From NCBI GenBank assembly GCA_023091665.1, contig JALJCQ010000011.1, forward strand, positions 1,860,001 through 1,924,000: DNA of 64,000 bases. The letters are read 5' to 3'. Of this stretch, positions 38,726 to 48,690 are shown one piece after another; within the stretch, counting starts at the first letter, position 1; every line of letters starts with the position of its first letter. Below the pieces are notes generated by a model. That model worked only from the letters and a program-made list of their open reading frames with translations, made no database searches and was not told the DNA's origin. The translations under genes were made by a program, and so were the position numbers. This DNA is from Pythium myriotylum (Eukaryota; Oomycota; Peronosporomycetes; Pythiales; Pythiaceae).

Positions 38726-40534
38726 TCAGGGAGTTTCGACTCGAATAAGAGACAAAATTTTCGGATTAATGAAGTATCGCTTGGTGCTTCTGGCATTGCA
38801 TTCGTAGTCCTTACAGCAATCCTTCGTATGTTTGTTTCCACAGTGTGTGCAGATTTTCATTTCGACATACTTGATTTTACTATGGGCGCGCTCGATCTCT
38901 TGCGGCTTTAACTGTTCCTTAGGTAATTTATCCAATCCGAACTTCTCTTGCATCCAAACGAGCAAGCGTCTCCGCATTTCAGATCTTGATATTTCTGCCC
39001 CTTCTTCATATGCTACGTTTCCCATAGCAAATCCGTAGCTGTCGTTAGCAGTCTCACGAAACTCATTGCTTCTATCAATGAATGACTGTGGAGCAAATGC
39101 TGTCACCTTCTTGCTTGCGTATTTGGCTTTGAACTCGATATACTTCGAACGGCATCGATGCAAGAACGTTGCGAACTCTTGATCTTTGATTTTCTGCTCA
39201 AGTTCCACATCTACTTCGTCATCAGGGACTTGCTTGCCAAATTCAACAATCATCAGACGACGAACGATTTCGCCAGCTTCGTCTTTGTAGTTCGGCATAT
39301 GATTCGAGTTGATTAGAGTTGGAATATTCCAATCTAGCACTTCAATTGAGCCTTTCCCTTTGACGGGGCACGAAATCGAACCGCGAGTCATCATTGATAA
39401 GAAATCTGATCGTGGAAGCGTCTTAGCGATGTTATGAGGCATGTCGTCGCAGCAAACGATTTGCTTTGTGGCAAATTCACTCAGGCCAAATTTTTCTTGC
39501 ATTGAGTTACTTAGAAGTCCAATCTGATCTTGACCGAATGCAAACTTTACGAGATTCGCCAAAAGGCTTTTACCCGATCCTCCTTGTCCATGAATCATTA
39601 GCATGAAGTCAAACTTGTCATCCAAAACGGTTAGACATCGACCAATGAGGAAGTAAATGAACTCGCGGTCTTCTTTTTCCGTGAATTGAAAAGAGAAGTA
39701 TTTATCAAATAGCGGCGTCTCAGTAATCTCGAATTTCTGATTGATGTATTTACGAACCTGAATTCCTTTTGGGACATCTGCTGCATTAATAAATTTAGCG
39801 GTTGATAGATCATAAACTCCGTTGCTGAAACCAATATAGTCATGATCTAATGCCATGAATGCAAACCCTGGATGGACCGTATATTTAATGAAATGGAGCA
39901 ATTCGTCAGATTCTTTCTTCGAGGACAATTGATATGATTCGTCATTTGCCAAGATATCGTTCAGAAATAGCTTTGAATCACTATACTTGTAGGTGTAATA
40001 ATAATCCGTCTGGCGTTCATAGATTGCCCCTGAACCATATGAGCGTCTGTATTTATCGCCAACGATTTTGATTAACTTCAACTTTAGCCGCTGAGCTTCA
40101 GTAAGTTTGCGTTCTGCTTGGGGTTTAACTGTTTCCTTAGCGATAGCAGCGAAGGATTCAATGTCTTCTGGCGCGAACGCATCCTCATCAACTGAAATTT
40201 CAGTTTTCCCGCGTCCATACCAGCGAATCGCCTTTGTTTCTTTAGGAGCATGAGTACATTTCCACCAAGCACATTGCTTTTCTTCATTGAAGATTAGAAG
40301 CATCGTATCGTCTGATTCGTGAATCCGGTCGCAAACAGAGCAATACGATGAACCAGTACGTTTGACATAAACGAAGTTACCTTTAGGAGCCCGTCCATAA
40401 ACATCAAATTTTGATGGATCGTAATCTGGAATTTTGCTGATCTTCTGAATCGCTTTGTCAATGAACTCATTACTCGACTCGGCGAAGTTTTCTTGCGGCT
40501 TATCAACTGACTTGATCTCCAAATCATTAGTCAA
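38726..40534 (-). CDS. D5-like SF3 helicase, right arm, copy 2
   Basis: Same 602-residue protein as the other three copies. One silent base difference from copy 1 was seen near 39551. It is disconnected from PrimPol by the TAG and the LINE. Confidence 0.85.
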   Translation of the reverse strand: MTNDLEIKSVDKPQENFAESSNEFIDKAIQKISKIPDYDPSKFDVYGRAPKGNFVYVKRTGSSYCSVCDRIHESDDTMLLIFNEEKQCAWWKCTHAPKETKAIRWYGRGKTEISVDEDAFAPEDIESFAAIAKETVKPQAERKLTEAQRLKLKLIKIVGDKYRRSYGSGAIYERQTDYYYTYKYSDSKLFLNDILANDESYQLSSKKESDELLHFIKYTVHPGFAFMALDHDYIGFSNGVYDLSTAKFINAADVPKGIQVRKYINQKFEITETPLFDKYFSFQFTEKEDREFIYFLIGRCLTVLDDKFDFMLMIHGQGGSGKSLLANLVKFAFGQDQIGLLSNSMQEKFGLSEFATKQIVCCDDMPHNIAKTLPRSDFLSMMTRGSISCPVKGKGSIEVLDWNIPTLINSNHMPNYKDEAGEIVRRLMIVEFGKQVPDDEVDVELEQKIKDQEFATFLHRCRSKYIEFKAKYASKKVTAFAPQSFIDRSNEFRETANDSYGFAMGNVAYEEGAEISRSEMRRRLLVWMQEKFGLDKLPKEQLKPQEIERAHSKIKYVEMKICTHCGNKHTKDCCKDYECNARSTKRYFINPKILSLIRVETP

Positions 40535-40546
40535 ATCGTGATCAGT

Positions 40547-40738
40547 CTATGCCATATCAGCAGCAGTATCCAACAAAAATGGCGTGTTGAAAGTAGAGTT
40601 GAATGGCTTGATTACTTGATTTACATTCCCTCGTTTGTTTCCTCCTGGAAGTGAAAGCGATCCATTGCTGCGATATGGCTGAAGATCAATACACGATTTT
40701 AAAAACTCGATGTAAGAGTCTCCAACATCGCTGATTTG
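40547..40738 (-). pseudogene. PrimPol C-terminal fragment, right arm, copy 2
   Basis: Equivalent of 24302-24493, interrupted by the LINE at its target duplication (40723-40738). Confidence 0.85.
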
Positions 40739-42283
40739 CGGGAGCACGGCTCGCACGAAGTGGATGATCTGGGACGCGTCTCTTCGCTCCACCAAGCCGA
40801 AGGTACTGCGAGGCGAGCGTCCCAACGTAGCTCCCTCAAGTTTGCTCCGCATCCAATCCTCAGCCCAGTGCTCCCCCTGTGGGGCGCTTCGCAGCTCCAC
40901 TCGCGCGAAAAGATTCGAGAGCTCCTCGCAAAGGCCAGAGTTCAGCGGGCACAAGCTGAGCTCGCCGCACGAGCTGACCAAGCACGGAGTACATCCACGA
41001 AGTTTGCGGATGCACTTGAAGACGTTACGTGGGCTGCCATTCACAGACTCCCCAACAGCACGAGTCGACAGCGTTTGACTTTCCTACGCGTCAAAGGACA
41101 GTGTCTATCAGGCTGGGATCACGTGAACAGCCGACGGGGCTGCCCTCACTGTGCCGCCGCTGGGACCAGCGGTGGTTCAGTCTATCACATCGTCTGGACC
41201 TGCAACGAGGCAGCGCGGCTTTGGGCACGGATCAGAGCTCTCTTCGCGCGGCTTGGCTTATGGCGACAACACGATCAGGCATCTCAAACTGAATTCCTTA
41301 CGGCAGTCTTCAGCCTCCGGCTTCCACGAGTACCGCACAAAGTCTGGGAACAACCCTCCCTCAGCAAGTGTCAACCGGACGACGACGACGACACAAGAGG
41401 AGGTCTCTACCCAGCCCTACAAGCGGTCTGGCAGCAGTTGGTCTTGGAGACACTTGTCGTCATCATCTCGTGGCGCAATGGAGCCGCCGATCCGCAGCGA
41501 GCGTGGACACCCACGACCGCCAACGCAATCCACAGTGCCAGGTGCCAACAAGTCCTTGAGACCCTCTCCTTCAAGTTCGCCAGACGCACGGATCTTCCCC
41601 CTACGCGAGCAACTTAGTTGATGAGATCCGAGGTCTTCTCCGAGGTCCTCCCGATCAACCAGCTCTCCCATCTCTACCCAACGCACCAACCCGACTCCTC
41701 TTCTTTGCTGGAGGTACCCGAGACAACCCGGGACCCGGCGGAGCATGGTCGGTCGTGATCAACCTTGACCGGACGAAGAACACCCCAACAGTCCTATGGA
41801 GTGCGGCGACGCGCCTCTCAGCGGCTTCAACAACGAACACCTGTGCAGAATACACCGGCCTGATCACCGGGCTCCAAGCCGCTAAAGAGAACCACTGGAC
41901 TGGTCTTTCTATTATCGGCGCCAGTGAACTGATTCTACGGCAACTACGTGACCATCGTCCGCCCAAGAACCCCACCCTTCTTTCCCTGTACCGTCAAGCG
42001 CGAACTCTAGCGGATCAGCTCGACGTACGAGAATCACCACCTTCGAGCGCACAACCGCATGGCAAACTCGCTCGCCAACCTCGCGGGGGAGGACAACAAT
42101 ACCCACGTCTTCCGTCCAACAAGCAGGCCGGGACACACCGACCTGCCCCAGCTCATCGCCTCCGACCTCCATCCCTGACTTCTCCGCCAGGTTGACCCCT
42201 GAACGGCCGACCATAGCACTGCGAGCTGATAGCTATTAGAGTACGTAAATCGAAACTCAATAGACTCCACCTTCTCATCTCAT
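40739..42283 (+). mobile_element. 5'-truncated LINE with zinc knuckle and dead RNase H, copy 2
   Basis: Equivalent of 24494-26038 with the same 16-bp target duplication (40723-40738 and 42284-42299). The zinc-knuckle frame ends at 41620; the RNase H remnant is at 41621-42195. The same lost catalytic aspartates are seen. Confidence 0.88.
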
Positions 42284-42655
42284 CAACATCGCTGATTTGT
42301 GCGAAAGACTCCCTCAGCATGTATTTGACGATGGCCTTACACTCTGCAACAGTAAATCCGATGTTGGTAACAATATGCGTGGATAATTTGACGCCAGTGT
42401 CCATTTTACGCGATCGATTCGTCACAAGAAAGTCAAGGTCGTCTTCGTAGATAGCGAAATTGCAATCGATATATTCAAGTGCGTGCTTAAACGCGGCCAT
42501 ATAATCAGTAGCCATTTGAAGAATCAATTCATCAGTCGTCATCTCATATGCATTGAATTCCGCATCGGTGAGCTTTTGATCGCAATCGATAAAGAACTTA
42601 ATTTTGCGATTGCCAATGAATACTTCATGACACTCATGTTTCAACTGCTCATGAG
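42284..42655 (-). pseudogene. PrimPol N-terminal fragment, right arm, copy 2
   Basis: Equivalent of 26039-26410, with the same two substitutions relative to the left arm, so the arms had already diverged slightly before the tandem duplication. Confidence 0.85.
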
Positions 42656-43388
42656 GAGGAGGAGGGGGCACAATTCTCGGCCGCTGGCAGTGTCACAGAG
42701 CAACGCGATCCGTCGCGGCGGAATCGCCGGCGTGAACAATCCGCCATCTCCTTCTCCATCGACTCGCTCGGTGTGTCGAACGGCCAGTCGGTTCGGCTCG
42801 TGTTCCCGCCCATGGGAACCGCGAGCGTGTCCGCACTGGGGCGCGGTGCGGTCGGTTCAGCAGCGCGCTGCCTCTGGGCTGAAACGGCGCGTCAAGTGGT
42901 CAAGTCACTCGCCACTGTCGCCGAGTCCTCACTCCAACACGGTGACAGCCGCCTTACGCGAGGCCGCCAGCCGCCGCGCACGAGGGGCCTCGGTGGGGTG
43001 CTGAACGCCATCCGCGTCGGCCTCGCGAGCCGCTTATACGCGCGGCGCGGCGTCGAGTGGGCTCGCTTGAGGCGTCTCCCGCGCGCCGGCGTCGCGTCGA
43101 TCGACTGGTCGTTGTCGTCCACCTGAGTTGAGCTCCCCAATGGACGGCAACTTCAAATCATCTCAGGTGTGAGAGTGGTGGCCCATTTTTTTTTTAGTTT
43201 TTTTTTTTTTGGGGGGGGGGGAGGAGAACCCTCTCCCCCTGTGATAAAACCTCGTCGAGGTTTTTCTCCCTCGCGCGAGTGCCAGTGCCGCGCGGGTGGG
43301 TGGGCTCGTTCTGGGTGTTTTGAGGAAGGGCCAAGCGGCATCCCGGAAGCGCGGGGAGCCGAGAGATCGAAGCGAGCGAGCGTCCGCC
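42656..43388. promoter_or_regulatory. Upstream region of intact MED14 (copy 3), element-adjacent
   Basis: Polypurine joint 42656-42670, then the duplicated MED14 upstream sequence. The intact MED14 is cut off from its original divergent partner GK and keeps only about 720 bp of native upstream DNA before element sequence. The T10-AG-T13-G11 tract is at 43186-43221. The leader has the 11-base GAAGGGCCAAG segment (about 43324-43334) missing from copies 1 and 2. Confidence 0.7.
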
Positions 43389-46300
43389 ATGGGAGACTTC
43401 CCGCCGCCCGCGAGAACGGCCGTCAAGGCCTCGGAGCTCGTGCACCGCGCCGTGGACAAGAGCTACGAGGACTTCCGCGCGCTCCTGCTGCAGCTGCCGA
43501 CGCTGCGCGAGGACGAGCGCCGCGAGCCCCTGCGCGCGCAGCTCCTGGCCGCGCGCACGCGCTTCGCGCAGCTGCTCGCCGTGCTCAAGTGGTCCGTGCA
43601 GGCGCCGCTGCTGCAGCAGTGCGAGCAGCTCCTCTCGCAGGCCGAGACCTACCGCAACCAGACCAACGAGACCAACGACAGGCTCTTCTTCATGCACGCC
43701 GACCTCGACCGCGCCAAGGAGCGCCGGTACGACCTCAGCACGGCCGTCGACGTGCTCTACGGCGGCAGCTACCTGCGCTTCCCGACCATCGCCAAACAGG
43801 CCATGTACCCGCGCGAACTCCCGCCCGTGGACGTCGAGGAGGCCACCAAGGAAGTCAACGACATCATCCGCTTCCGACTCATCGAGGCCGAGATCCCGGA
43901 GCAGTTCACCAACATCCATCTGGACGGCGGCTTCGTCACCTGCGAGGCCGAAGGCGAGTTCGAGATCGTGCTCACGATCCAGGGCAAGGATCCGGACAGC
44001 TTGTGGCGCGTGATCAGCGTCAACACGGCGCTCAGCGACGCGCACGCGTTCGAGACCCACTCCAAGGCATCCTCCACGAGCCTTATCCGGATCATCAAGC
44101 AGAGCGCCCCCGGTCCGGCGCACTACAACCATCTCAAGAATCTCGTGCAGCGAACGATGAACAAGTCCGAGACGCCGTTCGTCGACGCGTTCAAGATCAT
44201 GCGTGAGTTTTGCTCGGCGCTCGCACTGCAAGTGCTGTTTGCGCAGGGGAAGTTGTTGATGGAGGGGCGCTGGAAGAATCGGTTGCTGGTCAAGTTCCAT
44301 CGCGAACAAAACGTCCTGGATCTCTGCTACTGGCCCAAGGCGTGCGCGAAGAAGGAAGCCCAGGTCCTCACTGACCAGCAGCGTCTCGTGCAGCAGTTGA
44401 GGGAGTCGTCAGGTATTGGAGCTAAGCAGTCGCAGGGACACCCACCATTCCCAGATTCGAGCTTGTGTGTGCGGCTCTCTTACGATAGCACTAAACGGCA
44501 GCTCCTGTCGGCGACGTTGAGCCCATCACTTCCGCCTAATCTTCCCGGGAAAAAGGATTTGTTGAAGTCGCTCCAAGTTCCGTCGAACATGTACCATTTG
44601 AGTGCAGAGACCTTGCTAATTGCTGCGATGCGCGCCCACGTCTCAGCGGCTCTTTTCAGCGTTGGTCGCAGTCTTGTCCTTGAGACAACCGAGCCCAATG
44701 GCAAGACTTCACATCTTGCGACAGGGGAAAAAGTCCGTCTGGAATGCACGGCCTCTGAACTTCGGGTCGCGAGGGCTGATATCGGTGGACTAGAAGAATC
44801 ACTCCGAATTTCGTTCGATATCCGCGACGGGAGATTCTCCGCCGACTGCAACGCTGCTTCCAAAAACCCTGTCTTGCAGAGCGCAGTTCGGCAGCTCGAG
44901 CGTGTGTTAAATACCCATTGCAAGATTGAAGTGGGTGGGAGTGATGTTACCTTTCCGGCTGACTTCGCCCTTGTCTCTGGTGACGGCAACAACGACAAGG
45001 CTAACGAAGTTATCCACTCGAGTGTTCGCAAGGTCCTGTGCGAGGTCGTTGCTCACGAAATCGCTCAAATCGGCATGTCTCTGAAGGGCATCGAAGTGAT
45101 TCGTAATTTGAGTTTGAACTGGGAGCGTTACATCATGTTTCGCCAACAGCAGGGTAGCCAAATGGATGATCTCACCATCTCGGAGACAGCGCTCTACTTC
45201 CAGTTGACTTCATCTAAGGACTCGTCGTGCTACCTGGTTATCGAGATCGACAAATACGCAGATATTGACTCAGCAAGCAACCTCACCCAAGATGATTCCA
45301 CTGGTCTGGATAACTGTGTGCGTCAGCCATGTTTCTCCTTGCTTCAAACGGCCGGAGGTACGCAGACGACAGCTGCTGGTGTTCAGTTTATCCAACGGTT
45401 TCCAGCTTTCAAGTACGAAGACTTGTTTGCAACCCTGCGCAATCGAGACGGAGTCCAGAAACCAGGCAGCAAGCGTCCTCGAGGTGACAGCACAGACTCG
45501 AGATTATCGAAGAAATCTAATGGTGTCCGGGACCATGCGAACTCTAATGGTGTTCCGAATGGCCACTTAGAAGACAAAGACACCACTCACCCAGTTCCGC
45601 ATATCGCGTCAGTGCTGCTTCACGTTATCAATATTTGTAGTGAGCGCATGCAGCTCCAGCACTTCGTCAATTTTGCTCGTCGTCGGCGGTCGAAGATTCG
45701 ATATTCGGGAGAAGCAGCTACGAGGTCAGGGTCAGGCACTGGTGGTCAAGTGGTTACGCTTTCATTCCCGGAGAAAGTGAACGCAGAGCCACTGAAAATA
45801 CTTGCGATTCAAGGCCATTTGAAACATTCTGGTGGATTCGAGTTGTGCCTTCAACTCGCTGATCCTCCGTTCACCTACATCCTACCGAAGAATCCCAAGG
45901 ACCATCTTGTCGGAGAGCAAAGTCATCACGTCAATGAACGAGGACAGCTCATATTCCGGTATCCCCCGTCTGTTCTCGTTGGCGACTATCTCAGTGAGAA
46001 TCCTCTCGAAGTGTTTATGGTGGAGCTTATTTGTGTGGTAAAGCCACTTTGTGAGCTGGCGGTAAAGTTGGAGAAGATGCTCCGTGCAGTCGGTCGGTAC
46101 ACCAATGACATCAAGGATGATGGTCATTTCTATGTCGAGAGTGCTGATCCGTTTGCGATCGTCTTGGCATGTCAGACCCGTAATCCTCGGCGAACAATTG
46201 CTGCTGGCTCGTCGCCTGACGGCCTGGTAACGTATCGTGTGACCATCCAATTCAAGCAGAAGATGGGTTTCGTCGTCAATTACAGCCACAAGGCGGAACA

Positions 46301-46592
46301 TCCGCTGATGCACTTCATCCAGTCGGCACTCAATGGTCATTCTGATCCGGCTCAGCTGTTGGAAGCATTGGAGCGAACTTGTATCCCGATGGGAATTCTG
46401 GCGAGCGTTGTTGAATCCCAGCTACTCTGCGCCAAATATTATCGTCATGAGCCTGCCCCAACGAGCGACTCCAACAGCGAATCCAACGGCACGAAGATGT
46501 TTGGCATGGGAAAGAAGGGTGGAAAAGGCATGAAGCTTGGATACAAGACAAAACTCCCAGGCGAAGAAACTGGGTACTACGCGGAGAAATCG
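42671..46592. repeat. Tandem repeat unit, partial copy 3 containing native MED14
   Basis: Homology to copies 1 and 2 runs from the purine-rich joint through the MED14 coding sequence and stops after GAGAAATCG at 46592, where copies 1 and 2 switch to element DNA (after 14090 and 30335). Relative to them it has an 11-base insertion (GAAGGGCCAAG) in the leader near 43324-43334 and one extra base in the codon region at 44004-44010 that keeps MED14 open. It looks like the ancestral, functional version. Confidence 0.95.
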
Positions 46593-46913
46593 TACGGTGG
46601 TGACGACAAGTCCTTCGTTCCTGCCGAACTGGTCCTGATTCCTCGTTCGCAAACGCATGTGCGATTGTCGTACGGAGACCGCTGCGCCGTCGATATTTAT
46701 TTCCTCGAGGTGCGCTTCTTTCGGCTGCAATCTTGTGTTGGAAGGAGACTGATCTCGTTTTTGTGTTGTTAACAGAATCGTACTATCAAGATGCAAAGTT
46801 CGTCAAGCGGAGTTCGGGTTCCCAGCTGCCCAGCGGACCGTGGTGTCCTTGTCGACTTCCAGAACTTCGGCGAGAGGGTTCGCAGTACTCTGTCTGAAAT
46901 GGCGTCCGTGTAG
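43389..46913 (+). CDS. MED14: Mediator complex subunit 14, intact copy
   Basis: Backbone subunit linking the Mediator head, middle and tail for RNA polymerase II transcription in the nucleus. Exons 43389-46709 and 46776-46913, with a 66-bp phase-0 intron (GAG/gtgcgc ... ttaacag/AAT); 1152 residues. The N-terminal MED14 signature is clear: SYEDFRALLLQLP, RTRFAQLLAVLKWS, LLQQCEQLL and the domain ending TAVDVLYGGSYLRFPTIAK. The frame stays open where copies 1 and 2 break (DPDSLWRVISV). The second exon ends LSEMASV and is found only here. In-frame upstream ATG at 43296 lies in the leader, so MGDFPPP at 43389 is the chosen start. MED14 is essential in yeast, so selection on this copy is expected; known private differences are Val to Gly near 46122 and Arg to Ser near 46475. 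Confidence 0.92.
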
Positions 46914-47085
46914 GTTTAGGACGGTTCTTAGAGATGGACGATCTTGCAACGATTAATTATGGGAAACCACTTCGAACAAAACAGAAGCAAGATCGCAAGA
47001 AGACAATGTTGTTTGTATGACGTATTGCGTTGGCAGTGTTTGCTATGTGCATGCACATGTCGCCAAGGACACAAAACTACACAGC

Positions 47086-48159
47086 TTACTCTTCCTTCTT
47101 GACGAGGAACGCCTCAAGGATGTTCTTGCGGAGCGCGAAGAGCGTCTTCTTCTGGGGCGTGACGTTGTCGTTGGCAAGCAGCGTCGAGAGACGCTTGATC
47201 TCGCTCTGGACGTACTTGTCGCCCTTGTCGAGGATCTTCTTGATCGCCTTGAGGTAGAGGTTGCCGTGCTTGGCAGCGTCACCCTCCAGCTTCTCCACGA
47301 GGCTCTCAGCCTTCTCGAGAAGGCCGTTCGTGACCTCACCAGTCTCCGAGATGATCACATCGAGCTGCTCAACGCGGCCAGCAGTCGCCTTGAGGCCGCC
47401 ATCGGCGTCACGGTGGGTGCCGGCCTTCTCGTTGATGAAGTCCACAAACGAGCCCTTGTCGCGGCCAGCCGAGTAGTCCTCCGGATCATCCGAGCCAGGA
47501 GCGAAGTACTTGAGCGTCGGGAAGCCCTTGACGCCGTAGCGCGAGCCGAGATCCTTGTGGGCATCAGCATCAACCTTGGCGATGAGCACGTTCTCCTCAC
47601 CGGCAAAGATCTTGCCAACCTCCTCGTACGTCGGGGCGAGGTTCTTGCAGTGGCCGCACCACGGCGCGTAGAACTCAACCAGAGCGTGCTTCTTCGACTG
47701 GATGACCTCCTTGTCGAAGTCGGCGGGCGTGAGCGCCGCGACAAAGCTCGGCGGCTTGGCAATGCGCACGTTGGTACCGGCCTTCTCGTTGAGGAACTTG
47801 GCAAAGTCGTCCTCGCTGCGGCCGCCGCTGTAGTCCTCCTCGTAGGTGGATCCCTTGGGGAAGAACCTGATGGTCGGGAAGCCGTTCACCTTGTACTTCT
47901 CGCCGAGGTCCTTGTGGGCGTCGGCGTCGACCTTGGCAACGACGACGTTGCTGACCTTCTTGAACGACGTGGCGACAGTCTCGTACGTCGGCGCGAGGTT
48001 CTTGCAGTGGCCGCACCACGGCGCGTAGAATTCCACGAGCACGTGCTTGGAGCCGTCGACGACCGAGTCAAAGTTCTCGGGCGTCAGCACGACGACGTCG
48101 GACGCCGACGCGACGGCGGCGAAGGCCGCGACCGCCAGTGCGCTCAGGAGCTTCCACAT
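47086..48159 (-). CDS. Protein disulfide isomerase, two thioredoxin domains plus ERp29 C-domain
   Basis: ER-lumen oxidoreductase that would form and rearrange disulfides in secreted proteins. 357 residues, no intron. Signal peptide about residues 1-20 (MWKLLSALAVAAFAAVASAS). Two thioredoxin domains each carry FYAPWCGHCKNLAP (CGHC active sites near residues 49 and 170) with matching VDADAHKDLG and GFPT motifs. From about residue 250 there is a helical ERp29-type D domain. The C-terminus is VKKEE, so there is no classical KDEL/HDEL retrieval signal. This PDI class (two domains plus ERp29) is known from oomycetes, fungi, Dictyostelium and plants. It is tail-to-tail with MED14, with 172 bp between stop codons. 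Confidence 0.95.
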   Translation of the reverse strand: MWKLLSALAVAAFAAVASASDVVVLTPENFDSVVDGSKHVLVEFYAPWCGHCKNLAPTYETVATSFKKVSNVVVAKVDADAHKDLGEKYKVNGFPTIRFFPKGSTYEEDYSGGRSEDDFAKFLNEKAGTNVRIAKPPSFVAALTPADFDKEVIQSKKHALVEFYAPWCGHCKNLAPTYEEVGKIFAGEENVLIAKVDADAHKDLGSRYGVKGFPTLKYFAPGSDDPEDYSAGRDKGSFVDFINEKAGTHRDADGGLKATAGRVEQLDVIISETGEVTNGLLEKAESLVEKLEGDAAKHGNLYLKAIKKILDKGDKYVQSEIKRLSTLLANDNVTPQKKTLFALRKNILEAFLVKKEE

Positions 48160-48690
48160 ACTTGGCTTCTTCTTCCTTCTCCAGAGAGAAATCGAGAACT
48201 GCCTTTCGGCCTCGCAGCAACTTGATGCTCATGCGCCTCCCTCCTAAAAGCGATCCTATGGGCTTCAACACGTGGGTGTTTAAAACACTTTAACTTGGAA
48301 TTTGTATGTGTGTGCCACCTGCCCTCTCTGTTGAGAACACGTGGACAGCAGCTCGCGAAACCCTGTCGAAAAAGGTATCCACTTGAAAAGGTGGATTTGT
48401 AGCCATTCCACTCGAAATTTTTGGTGGGGAGATCCAACGGACGCCACGAGTTGCTCGCGTGGCATTCGGACAGGACGAGGCGCTGCGGTCGCCGACCTGC
48501 TGGTTAAGTGGTTTATTACAGCCAACAAGACCGAGATGGAAAAAACAACGCAATAAAGAAGAGGTAGAGAGAGTACACCGAAGGGTAGTTCCGAATCTGA
48601 CTCGACTCGAAGGGCAAGTGGCTCAAGCGTGAGTGTGTCAAAGCACACGAGGCTTGGGTTGCAGCTGGATCATGCTGTCATCGCATGGGC
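48160..48690. other. Intergenic region, kinase 3' end to PDI 5' end
   Basis: 531 bp between two minus-strand genes. A purine/pyrimidine-rich leader (CTTCTTCTTCCTTCT near 48168) precedes the PDI start. The small open frames here do not resemble known proteins. It presumably holds the PDI promoter and the kinase 3' UTR. Confidence 0.5.

Larger units (their letters stand above)
30336..42655. mobile_element. Composite PrimPol-helicase-CRN element with inverted duplication, copy 2
   Basis: Same structure as 14091-26410, shifted by 16,245. Differences noticed are a TGG-to-TAG change at 32283-32285 in the Cys/His ORF and a silent A/G difference in the right-arm helicase (near 39551 versus 23306). 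All nested insertions and their target duplications are at equivalent positions, so they predate the tandem duplication. Confidence 0.85.
37636..42655 (-). repeat. Inverted duplication, right arm, copy 2 (interrupted by LINE)
   Basis: Equivalent of 21391-26410, ending at the same truncated PrimPol codon before the polypurine joint. Confidence 0.95.
26426..42670. repeat. Tandem repeat unit, copy 2 (16,245 bp)
   Basis: Second complete unit. It shares with copy 1 the MED14 frameshift and 3' truncation, both absent from copy 3. Private changes in its MED14 include CAACAAGC near 29015 (CAGCAAGC in copies 1 and 3), a T-to-C near 29171, GGAACC near 29274, AACTTT near 29283 and GCGCCA near 29350. 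It also has TAG at 32283-32285 in the Cys/His ORF. The left joint (26411-26425, GAGGAGGAGGGGGCA) is repeated at the copy 2/copy 3 joint. Confidence 0.97.

Noticed and set aside
48280..48648. 122-codon minus-strand frame between PDI and the kinase
   Set aside because: No recognisable domain, atypical composition, lies in an expected promoter/UTR region.
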